64,000 nucleotides of DNA, taken from the NCBI RefSeq assembly GCF_965219715.1, contig NZ_OZ244785.1, forward strand, positions 806,001-870,000. The letters run 5' to 3'. The position numbers were made by a program, and so were the translations under genes. The notes below the pieces were generated by a model that was not told where the DNA came from, made no database searches, and worked only from the letters and a program-made list of their open reading frames with translations. The stretch is from Bacterioplanoides sp965219715 (GTDB taxonomy: Bacteria; Pseudomonadota; Gammaproteobacteria; Pseudomonadales; Oceanobacteraceae). Below, in pieces: positions 36,233 through 43,162 of the stretch. How positions within the stretch are numbered: the stretch's first letter is position 1; every line of letters starts with the position of its first letter.

Positions 36233-37006
36233 ATGGATATTTTGTTATATATAGCTTCAGGCGCGATCGTTGGTCTGATTGTTGGCGTTACCGGCATTGG
36301 CGGCGGTGCTCTGATGACTCCGCTACTCCTGATGTTTGGCTTTCCTCCTCATATCGCTGTTGGTACCGATCTGATGTATGCAGCACTGACAAAGGCGGGA
36401 GGAGCCTACAGCCACCACAAGCAGAATCACGTCCAGTGGTCACTGGTTCGCACATTGGCTTTAGGCAGCATTCCTGCTGCTCTGATTACAGGCTTTGCCC
36501 TGAAAACACTGTTTGAAGACTCCGAGCAGTACGCTTCTCTGCTGAGTAGCGCTCTGGGTATCATGCTGTTGCTGACAGCAACCGTTATCCTTATTCGCAG
36601 CAAAATACAAAATTGGGCAGCAGCAACCTTTAAGGGCAACTTCAGCCATTACCGCCGGCATGCAACCCTGGTGATGGGTGTGCTACTCGGCGTATTTGTT
36701 ACGCTGTCATCGGTTGGAGCTGGCGCTATTGGTACAGCAATACTGATGATGCTTTACCCGGCGCTACGCTCAACAAACATCGTCGGCACCGACATTGCTC
36801 ATGCCGTGCCGCTGACGCTGGCTGCAGGCCTTATTCATATGTACCTGGGTAACGTCGACTTTTATCTGCTTTGTGCCCTGTTAATCGGCTCGCTCCCAGC
36901 GATTCATGTCGGCAGCCATCTTAGTCGTAAAGTGCCGGAGAAATTATTGAAACCTATTCTCGCGAGTATCTTATTTACGATTGGGGCAAAATACGCGTTC
37001 TTTTAA
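36233..37006 (+). CDS. TSUP (TauE/SafE) family permease, probable sulfur oxyanion transporter
   Basis: This 257-residue membrane protein has the two repeated TSUP motifs: GLIVGVTGIGGGALMTPLLLMFG near the N-terminus and LLGVFVTLSSVGAGAIGTAILM in the middle, with about eight hydrophobic segments. TSUP members move sulfite, sulfonates or other organic anions. Its divergence from cysB across a shared operator suggests sulfate or sulfite transport under CysB control. The direction of transport cannot be read. Confidence 0.85.
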   Translation: MDILLYIASGAIVGLIVGVTGIGGGALMTPLLLMFGFPPHIAVGTDLMYAALTKAGGAYSHHKQNHVQWSLVRTLALGSIPAALITGFALKTLFEDSEQYASLLSSALGIMLLLTATVILIRSKIQNWAAATFKGNFSHYRRHATLVMGVLLGVFVTLSSVGAGAIGTAILMMLYPALRSTNIVGTDIAHAVPLTLAAGLIHMYLGNVDFYLLCALLIGSLPAIHVGSHLSRKVPEKLLKPILASILFTIGAKYAFF

Positions 37007-37113
37007 ATAGCGACGGCAGGAAAGTCATTCAATTCTCCCGAACAGACTCAAATGGAGTGTTAATTTGCGTCTAAGCTAAGTGAGTTCACACTTAACAAAG
37101 GGAGAAAAAGACA

Positions 37114-37293
37114 ATGCAACAAGCGGAATTACTGACGCTCGACCAGGTTGCCGACATCCTCAGCCTGAAGCCGATTACCATCAAACGTTACGCCCGCGAA
37201 GGATTGCTGGACTCGGAAGAAGAAAAAGGCGAACTGCTTTTTCAACCAGAAAAAGTACAACGCTTTAAAGACATTCAGGCCAAGCTGCGCTAA
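37114..37293 (+). CDS. Small helix-turn-helix protein (MerR/excisionase-like, HTH_17)
   Basis: This 59-residue protein starts at ATG 37114 with GGGAGA about 8 nt upstream and reads MQQAELLTLDQVADILSLKP, then ITIKRYAREGLLDSEEE and a C-terminal KVQRFKDIQAKL helix. The winged-helix pattern (LTLDQVADILSLKPITIKRYAREG) is that of HTH_17/excisionase-type DNA-binding proteins. It stands between the TauE-like permease and the convergent DUF72 gene, whose stop codon it overlaps by 4 nt. There is no integrase or phage gene nearby, so a regulatory rather than excision role is likely. Targets unknown. Confidence 0.75.
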   Translation: MQQAELLTLDQVADILSLKPITIKRYAREGLLDSEEEKGELLFQPEKVQRFKDIQAKLR

Positions 37294-38180
37294 CCAAACA
37301 GATCATCCGTTTTACCTGGTCCGCTTTCTCCGGGCCAGGTTTGCTCACCCAGCCCCCAAAGCTCTTCCAGATAACGAACAAAATACTGAACATCGGTATT
37401 GCCAGCAGTATGAATAAAGAAGTACGGCGTCCTGCCCTCTTCCAGCCACAGCCCTAACTTCTGTTTCCACTGTAATAAGTAACGTTCATTCTGCTTCCAG
37501 TCACTGTGACCGATAAACCGAACCACAGGCGAGCTGTGAGTTGCTATCGGATGAACTGGCATACGTGGCTTTTTAGCTCTGGCATCCAACACCGCATCCG
37601 TCATCGCACTGTCGGCAAACAAACCTCTGGAATCAAAAATAGTTCGCCCTGCACCAACATCCGATAAGGATCTCAGCAATATTGATTCGTGCTCCGACTT
37701 ATCGAAGAACTGCAGATTCCGTAACTCGACGGAAATATCCATCGCAACGTCTTGCTTTAACTGCCCAAGAAACTCCCTTAACTCCTGCTGACGAAGTGGA
37801 GAAAACGTAGCAGGTAGTTGCAGCAATACAGACCCTAAACGATCACCCAATTGATTAAAAAAGGCGAGAATCTGCTGCCGGTGGTTGCAATAAGCCGCAA
37901 CCAGGTTATCTGAATGGCTAACGTCTTTTGGCAATTTAAAGCAAAAGCGAAAATTATCCGGCACCATTTTCAGCCATTGATCCACTCTCTGGGCGGAAGG
38001 CAAACCATAAAATGTAGTATTCCCCTCAACCGAGGCAAATACTCTGGAATACTCCTCCAACGCGGTTGTACTGGTTTGCCAATCACTGAGCATATTTCCT
38101 CGCCAGTCATCCATAAACCACATTGGTAACCCTAATTTAAGATTTCCGCTGTTTAACGCTGTTTTCAGGCAATATTCCAT
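37290..38180 (-). CDS. DUF72 (YecE-like) protein
   Basis: This 296-residue protein is a DUF72/YecE TIM-barrel family member of unknown function. Landmarks are the N-terminal LKLGLPMWFMDDWRGN, ALEEYSRVFASVEGNTTFYGLP, FRFCFKLPKDVSH, LLQLPATFSP and the C-terminal YFFIHTAGNTDVQYFVRYL. Length is at the upper end for the family. The gene is convergent with the small HTH gene and divergent from the DAHP synthase gene. Confidence 0.85.
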   Translation of the reverse strand: MEYCLKTALNSGNLKLGLPMWFMDDWRGNMLSDWQTSTTALEEYSRVFASVEGNTTFYGLPSAQRVDQWLKMVPDNFRFCFKLPKDVSHSDNLVAAYCNHRQQILAFFNQLGDRLGSVLLQLPATFSPLRQQELREFLGQLKQDVAMDISVELRNLQFFDKSEHESILLRSLSDVGAGRTIFDSRGLFADSAMTDAVLDARAKKPRMPVHPIATHSSPVVRFIGHSDWKQNERYLLQWKQKLGLWLEEGRTPYFFIHTAGNTDVQYFVRYLEELWGLGEQTWPGESGPGKTDDLFG

Positions 38181-38281
38181 AGGCTTTTGAGTGTGCTTTT
38201 AGCGCATGTTTTGTCATAATCCGTAGCCATTGTAACAAAAGCTCTAATGCTCAACTCTACCACGTCGATTTAGGACGAATA

Positions 38282-39355
38282 ATGACTGACAACCGTGTTG
38301 AAGACCTCAATATTGGCTCGATCACTCAGCTGGTAACTCCGGATCAGCTGAAAACTGAAATGCCAATCACAGAACAAGCTGTAGCCAGCGTACAGAAAGG
38401 ACGCCAGACCGTCCGCGATATTCTTGATCGCAAAGACCACCGTATTTTCCTGGTGGTTGGCCCTTGCTCCATTCACGACGTAGATGCAGCCAAAGATTAT
38501 GCCGAGCGTCTGCGTGACCTGGCAGAAAAAGTATCTGACACCCTGTATCTGGTGATGCGTGTTTATTTCGAAAAGCCGCGTACCACCGTCGGCTGGAAAG
38601 GTCTGATTAACGACCCATTTATGAATGACACCTTCAAAATCCAGGAAGGCCTTCATATCTCCCGCCAGCTGTTAATTGACCTGGCCGAAATGGGCTTGCC
38701 ACTGTCAACCGAAGCACTGGATCCAATTTCACCTCAGTACCTGCAGGACCTGATTACCTGGTCTGCTATCGGCGCACGTACAACTGAGTCACAAACGCAC
38801 CGTGAAATGGCTTCTGGTCTGTCCTCTGCAGTTGGCTTCAAAAATGGTACCGATGGTAGCCTGACGGTTGCGACCAATGCACTGATGTCGGTAGCTAACC
38901 CTCACCGCTTCCTGGGTATTAACCAAAGCGGCGCGGTATCTATCGTAGAAACCAACGGTAACCAATACGGCCATGTAGTATTGCGTGGCGGTGGCGGTAA
39001 GCCAAACTACGATTCCGTTAGTGTATCCATTGCTGAACAAGCGCTGGAAAAAGCGGATCTGCCGAAGAACATCATGGTCGACTGCAGCCATGAGAACTCC
39101 AGCAAAAAGCCGGAGCTTCAGCCACTGGTTATGGATAACGTGACTAACCAGATTCTTGAAGGCAACAATTCCATCGTTGGCTTGATGATCGAATCCAATA
39201 TCAAACATGGCCGCCAGAACATCCCAGCAAACCTGGATGATCTGGAATATGGCTTATCGGTTACCGACGGCTGCATCAGCTGGGACGAAACGGAAGAAGC
39301 CATCATGAAAATGCACGATAAGCTGAAAGACGTTTTACCAAAACGTAATGCTTAA
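38282..39355 (+). CDS. 3-deoxy-7-phosphoheptulonate (DAHP) synthase, class I
   Basis: This 357-residue enzyme condenses phosphoenolpyruvate and erythrose 4-phosphate in the first step of the shikimate pathway. Conserved active-site stretches are VVGPCSIHD, RVYFEKPRTTVGWKGLINDP, GARTTESQTHREMASGL, VLRGGGGKPNYD and VDCSHENSSK with the metal-binding residues. It is the AroF/G/H type with the N-terminal regulatory extension, but I cannot tell from sequence alone whether Phe, Tyr or Trp inhibits it. Confidence 0.93.
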   Translation: MTDNRVEDLNIGSITQLVTPDQLKTEMPITEQAVASVQKGRQTVRDILDRKDHRIFLVVGPCSIHDVDAAKDYAERLRDLAEKVSDTLYLVMRVYFEKPRTTVGWKGLINDPFMNDTFKIQEGLHISRQLLIDLAEMGLPLSTEALDPISPQYLQDLITWSAIGARTTESQTHREMASGLSSAVGFKNGTDGSLTVATNALMSVANPHRFLGINQSGAVSIVETNGNQYGHVVLRGGGGKPNYDSVSVSIAEQALEKADLPKNIMVDCSHENSSKKPELQPLVMDNVTNQILEGNNSIVGLMIESNIKHGRQNIPANLDDLEYGLSVTDGCISWDETEEAIMKMHDKLKDVLPKRNA

Positions 39356-39363
39356 TCTGCAGC

Positions 39364-39407
39364 AATAAAAAATCCCATCCGTGTAATCACGGATGGGATT
39401 TTTTATT
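39364..39407. terminator. Bidirectional terminator after DAHP synthase
   Basis: A perfect 20-bp stem (39364-39383 with 39388-39407) around TCCCATCCGTG/CACGGATGGGA, with flanking A and T runs, lies between the DAHP synthase gene and the convergent mlaA gene. It should work on both strands. Confidence 0.92.
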
Positions 39408-39430
39408 TTCGGCGAATAATCAGGAACCCA

Positions 39431-40192
39431 CTATTCAGCAGGTTCTTCATCCCAATCATCACCCCAGTCGTCTTCTTCGTCATCAAAATCATCGAAGTCT
39501 TCAAATTCATCTTCCACTACGCCATCTTTCAACAGATATTCACGACGCTGCAAATAGAAACTGCGAATAAATGTATAACGATCACCACTGATCAACCCTT
39601 CTGAAGCGATAAGATCAGCTCGCCCATCAATATTATTCAGCACAAACAAACCAGATTGCTGAGCAAAATTCTGCCCCGCATTGGTGTAGGACAAGCCGGA
39701 AACATAATCGAGCCCACGGCCACTGGCATCGCGTACGGTACTTGGACCAAGCACAGGCAACATCAAGTATGGACCAGTACCCACTCCCCAATATCCCAGG
39801 GTCTGTCCAAAGTCTTCGTCATGTTTCTCAAGTCCGATGTGCGATGCGACATCGAAGAAGCCGAAAAAACCAACCGTAGTATTAATCAGAAAACGTGCCG
39901 TATCCGAAGCCGCCTGAGCAAATTTCAACTGACCCAGATCGTTTACGATAACCAGTACGTCACCGAGATTGGAGAAAAAGGCGCTGACAGACTGATCTAC
40001 AGGCTCTGGAGTGATGTACTGATAGCCCTCGGCAACTGGCTTGGCAATGTATTTATCAAGGGTCTCATTAAACGCAAAAACCTTTCGGTTAAAGCCTTCC
40101 CATGGATCTGGATTCTGCTCTTCTGAAAAAGAAGTTGCCGACAACATGGTTGCCATCAACATCATTGTTAAACGCACGATTGCTAAGCGCAT
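39431..40192 (-). CDS. mlaA: MlaA/VacJ-family phospholipid-transport protein without lipobox
   Basis: This 253-residue protein belongs to the MlaA (VacJ) family, which removes misplaced phospholipids from the outer leaflet of the outer membrane. Hallmarks are DPWEGFNRKVFAFNETLDKYIAKP, FFSNLGDVLVIVNDLGQ, TTVGFFGFFDVASHIGL and TLGYWGVGTGPYLMLPVLGPS. Unlike E. coli MlaA, the signal region (ending near SFSEE) has no cysteine, so it cannot be lipidated in the usual way. The C-terminus is a strongly acidic tail rich in Asp, Glu and Trp (DDEEDDWGDDWDEEPAE). No other mla genes are near. Confidence 0.92.
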   Translation of the reverse strand: MRLAIVRLTMMLMATMLSATSFSEEQNPDPWEGFNRKVFAFNETLDKYIAKPVAEGYQYITPEPVDQSVSAFFSNLGDVLVIVNDLGQLKFAQAASDTARFLINTTVGFFGFFDVASHIGLEKHDEDFGQTLGYWGVGTGPYLMLPVLGPSTVRDASGRGLDYVSGLSYTNAGQNFAQQSGLFVLNNIDGRADLIASEGLISGDRYTFIRSFYLQRREYLLKDGVVEDEFEDFDDFDDEEDDWGDDWDEEPAE

Positions 40193-40246
40193 TGGGCGAC
40201 CTGCCTTTTCCTTAATTTTGCAGTATTAAAGCAGCATAATCCGCAT

Positions 40247-40273
40247 AAAAAAAGGCGCCTTAGCGCCTTTTTA
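40247..40273 (-). terminator. Terminator of the hvf operon
   Basis: AAAAAGGCGC and GCGCCTTTTT form a 10-bp stem around CTTA, about 25 nt past the hvfX stop on the minus strand, with a T run in that direction (A run upstream on the plus strand). Confidence 0.82.
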
Positions 40274-40298
40274 AAATTTCATTCCAGCAAACGTTCGA

Positions 40299-40883
40299 TC
40301 AGTCTTCCGGACGGAATTTTGCTTTGATCCAGTGATCAACACTGAGATATTTGCCTGCGCCGTTAAAGAACAGTACCAACAGCATCACCAGATAAGTTAC
40401 CGCAAATTCAATACCGTTGTTCAGAATCACGAAGCCGCCTTTAGCCGTAATCCAGTCGTAATTGCTGTTTTCCCGCAGAATGTCTTTCGCACGATTTAAG
40501 CGGTCGGCGACTTCAGGGTCTGTACTCTGGGCAATTGCATACCAGCCGTGATCCCAATGCACTGCAAAGATTGCAACAATCATGGTAACCATCAGGGGAA
40601 TGGTGATGTAACGCGTGGCAAAACCAATCAACAGAAATACTGCGCCGAGAATTTCCGTCCAGGTCGCGAGAAAAGCCAGCAGTTCAGGGGCTGGCAATCC
40701 AAGTCCCCAATCCGGGTTACCAAACCAGGCTACCGTGCTGTCAAAGCCCGCTAATTTATTGGTGCCAGCCATCCAGAAAGGAAAGAACAGGTAAATACGT
40801 AAAGCCAGCGGGCCGACGAAATCAATAGACTTAGCCACATCAAGCTGGTCGTGAACCCAATGGGCCAGCGATTGAATACTCAT
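40299..40883 (-). CDS. hvfX: DoxX-family membrane protein of the hvf operon (HvfX-like)
   Basis: This 194-residue membrane protein has four to five hydrophobic segments with the DoxX pattern LRIYLFFPFWMAGTNKL, ATWTEILGAVFLLIGFATRY and a final TYLVMLLVLFFNGAGKYLSVDHW. DoxX proteins of this type accompany copper-binding HvfA/bufferin peptides. I chose ATG 40883 because GGAG lies about 9 nt upstream; the longer frame would need a TTG at 40940 inside hvfC. It follows hvfC by 37 nt. Confidence 0.85.
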   Translation of the reverse strand: MSIQSLAHWVHDQLDVAKSIDFVGPLALRIYLFFPFWMAGTNKLAGFDSTVAWFGNPDWGLGLPAPELLAFLATWTEILGAVFLLIGFATRYITIPLMVTMIVAIFAVHWDHGWYAIAQSTDPEVADRLNRAKDILRENSNYDWITAKGGFVILNNGIEFAVTYLVMLLVLFFNGAGKYLSVDHWIKAKFRPED

Positions 40884-40920
40884 GAATTGCGCTCCAGAAA
40901 CAGTTTTTAATATCAAGCAA

Positions 40921-41688
40921 CTAAGCGGCACGACCGCCAAGGATTAACCCTTGCTGACGCCATTCTTCGAGAATAGACAATCCCCCCTGAACTGCCACCT
41001 CCGACAGCTCCATGCCGCTTTCTTGCAATAACTGTTCGACTGCCTGAAGGCCAGTGAGTTCCTCAGATTTCAGCTTAATCAGCAAATGAATGGTCATTAA
41101 GTTAGTTTCGATAAAACGCACATGATCTTGGCGATCACGAAATACAATTAATGCCGTCTGCTGTGGCTCGGGGTTGGTATTGACACCACTGATACGATGC
41201 ACCGGATATTGATACACGAAGCCCTGCGCTGCAGCGGCAAACAGTGGAATCGCAGAAGCCAGATCGGCGTTTGCATCGATCTCAGCGCTAATTTCGTCAT
41301 CGCTGACGTCGATTGCCAATTCAAGCCACTCATAATGAGCTAACTCATAAAAGTAATCCGGGTCACCCGGCTGAGCCTGAAACTCCTGCTCCAGATAATT
41401 TAAGAATTCCTGCGGAATCTCAAGAAAATAAGGGGTTTGGCAATGATGACTTTCGAAAAAGTCGCGGGCAATTTCAGTCCAGCGCTTGGCACCAATGATT
41501 TCTGCACACACCGGAAATGTTCCGTCGAGAAAGCCACTGACATTGTTAAAAAACAGATCGTTGTAGACTTTCATTCGCCGGGGATCGACATCATCCGGAA
41601 TGGGATGTTTATGAGGTGCACGAATATGCGCGGCAAATTCGTGCTGAGTCTGAATATGTTTTTGGGATAGTGGTTCGGCCTGAGCCAT
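40921..41688 (-). CDS. hvfC: HvfC-like RiPP maturation partner (DUF2063)
   Basis: This 255-residue protein has the DUF2063 N-terminal domain (QHEFAAHIRAPHKHPIP, RRMKVYNDLFFNNVSGFLDGTFPV) and a C-terminal domain that family members use to present the precursor peptide to the oxidase. The start is ATG 41688, one nucleotide after the hvfB stop (TAATATG), so the two are translationally coupled. The earlier in-frame codons lie inside hvfB. Together with hvfB it should form the modifying complex. Confidence 0.88.
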   Translation of the reverse strand: MAQAEPLSQKHIQTQHEFAAHIRAPHKHPIPDDVDPRRMKVYNDLFFNNVSGFLDGTFPVCAEIIGAKRWTEIARDFFESHHCQTPYFLEIPQEFLNYLEQEFQAQPGDPDYFYELAHYEWLELAIDVSDDEISAEIDANADLASAIPLFAAAAQGFVYQYPVHRISGVNTNPEPQQTALIVFRDRQDHVRFIETNLMTIHLLIKLKSEELTGLQAVEQLLQESGMELSEVAVQGGLSILEEWRQQGLILGGRAA

Positions 41689-41689
41689 A

Positions 41690-42529
41690 TTAACCAACCT
41701 GAATTGAATTTGGATTGTACTGGTGTTGCAGCGAACGAATCTGATCAACCTCAGCAACCAATTCCTCTATTGGAGGGAAATTAAAATCGCGCTCCAGCAA
41801 CGTTGGTATAACGCCGTGAATTTTGTAAGTTTCAGCCAGCATATCCCAAACGATATCTTTCACTTCCATACCGTGAGTATCAACCAGCAAATCATCGGCT
41901 TCGTCAAAATGACCAGCAACGTGAAGATATTTAATACGTTCGGTGGGCATCGCTTTAATAAATGCCATGGCATCACTGTCATGATTGATGCTGTTAACGT
42001 AAACGTTGTTCACATCGAGCAACATGTCACAATCCGCAGTTTCTATAACCGCTCTGACAAATTCAGCTTCTTCCATTTCTTTACCGGGCTCTGCGTATGC
42101 CGAGACATTTTCAATAATCAGGCGCTGCCCGATGATGTCCTGCACTCGCTGGATACGCTCAGCAACGTATTTGACCGCCTGATCGGTAAATGGGATCGGC
42201 ATCAGATCGTACATGTGACCCTGATCGCTGCAATAGCTCAGATGTTCGCTGTACGCTTTAATACCGTGTTCATCCATGAATTGTTTTACCTGGCGAACAA
42301 AATCTTCATCAAGTGGAGCCGGACTGCCAATAGACAGGGAAAGCCCGTGGCAAATAAAGTCGTATTTTTCGGTAAAAGAACGAAATGATTTACCGAGACG
42401 ACCACCCACGCCAATCCAGTTTTCTGGCGCAATTTCCATAAAATCGATTTTGTGCTCAGGCACATCTGCCAACGAGCTCATCAGAGCTCGTCGCAGACCT
42501 AACCCGGCACCTTGGACGGGATATTTCAT
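41690..42529 (-). CDS. hvfB: HvfB-like multinuclear non-heme iron oxidase (MNIO, DUF692)
   Basis: This 279-residue TIM-barrel enzyme belongs to the MNIO (DUF692) family, which modifies cysteines in precursor peptides to oxazolone/thioamide or thiooxazole groups. Candidate iron-binding residues sit in HGLSLSIGS, AYSEHLSYCSD, IENVSAY, MLLDVNNVYVNS and HVAGHFDEADD. The family-typical start GAGLGLRRAL is present. It begins 6 nt after the hvfA stop. The DUF692 call is firm; the exact chemistry is known only for relatives. Confidence 0.92.
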   Translation of the reverse strand: MKYPVQGAGLGLRRALMSSLADVPEHKIDFMEIAPENWIGVGGRLGKSFRSFTEKYDFICHGLSLSIGSPAPLDEDFVRQVKQFMDEHGIKAYSEHLSYCSDQGHMYDLMPIPFTDQAVKYVAERIQRVQDIIGQRLIIENVSAYAEPGKEMEEAEFVRAVIETADCDMLLDVNNVYVNSINHDSDAMAFIKAMPTERIKYLHVAGHFDEADDLLVDTHGMEVKDIVWDMLAETYKIHGVIPTLLERDFNFPPIEELVAEVDQIRSLQHQYNPNSIQVG

Positions 42530-42535
42530 AAGCGC

Positions 42536-42967
42536 TTAGTGGCTACCGCCACATTTGCCTTCGCCGCATTTGCCTTCAGAAGAAGACTTGCTGCTGCCGC
42601 CGCACTTACCTTCACCACACTTACCTTCTGAAGAAGACTTGCTGCTACCGCCACACTTGCCTTCACCGCACTTACCTTCAGAAGAAGACTTGCTGCTACC
42701 GCCACACTTGCCTTCGGACGAAGACTTGCTGCTACCGCCACACTTGCCTTCACCGCACTTACCTTCAGAAGAAGACTTACCATGACCACCGCCACATTTG
42801 CCTTCACCACACTTACCTTCGCTGTGGTTGCCAGCCAGCTTGTAGCCGCCCTGCAGCTCAGCAGATGCGAACGGGTTTTCAGCGGCATTTGCCAGAGGTG
42901 CCTGAGACATTGCAGTTACGAATGCAGTACCCAGAACAGCTGCTACAGGTTTGATTGTCTTAGCCAT
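42536..42967 (-). CDS. hvfA: HvfA-like copper-binding RiPP precursor with 11 EGKCG motifs
   Basis: This 143-residue precursor has a Sec signal peptide (MAKTIKPVAAVLGTAFVTAM... cut near ANA, residue 28), a short linker (ENPFASAELQGGYKLAGN) and a repetitive tail with 11 EGKCG motifs and no cysteine elsewhere. Most motifs come in pairs within a 17-residue unit EGKCGEGKCGGSSKSSS; the third unit holds a single motif. In HvfA and bufferin-type peptides an MNIO enzyme modifies such cysteines, giving a periplasmic copper-binding product. The Gly/Ser/Lys linker composition is extreme. AGGAAA precedes the ATG. Downstream are hvfB, hvfC and hvfX in the expected order. Confidence 0.93.
   Translation of the reverse strand: MAKTIKPVAAVLGTAFVTAMSQAPLANAAENPFASAELQGGYKLAGNHSEGKCGEGKCGGGHGKSSSEGKCGEGKCGGSSKSSSEGKCGGSSKSSSEGKCGEGKCGGSSKSSSEGKCGEGKCGGSSKSSSEGKCGEGKCGGSH
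42546..42830 (-). repeat. In-frame tandem repeats inside hvfA
   Basis: The tail of hvfA is made of 51-bp units (17 codons) that are highly similar at the DNA level, with one 36-bp short unit around 42695-42730. Such repeats can gain or lose units by slippage or recombination, changing the number of copper-site motifs. Confidence 0.85.
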
Positions 42968-43162
42968 AATCGTTTCCTACTCTTTTAGTCGAGGTTTTAA
43001 TAATAGTCCGCTTATCGGATGCAGTATCCCGAAGTTGATAAGCTCGGTTACCTTGCATGCTTATTAGTTACCGGAAACGTCTGACAGTTCAATATTTTTT
43101 TCTGCCTGTTGGACTTTTATCGAACAACAACCAGAGGAACGCCTGAAATCCCATCCAGACAA

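Noticed and set aside
41723..42388. 221-codon plus-strand frame antisense to hvfB
   Set aside because: It is a shadow of the firmly identified DUF692 gene with no family features.
42555..42785. Pro/Leu/His repeat frame on the plus strand at hvfA
   Set aside because: It is the reverse reading of the hvfA tandem repeats, not a separate protein.
42546..42830. CRISPR-like regular repeats
   Set aside because: The repeats are in frame, code for EGKCG units, have no distinct spacers and no cas genes are near.
43040..43080. ECF-sigma promoter (GTAACC-type) before hvfA
   Set aside because: GGTAACC is present on the minus strand, but I found no convincing -10 at the right distance and no sigma factor gene next door, so I do not list it as a feature.
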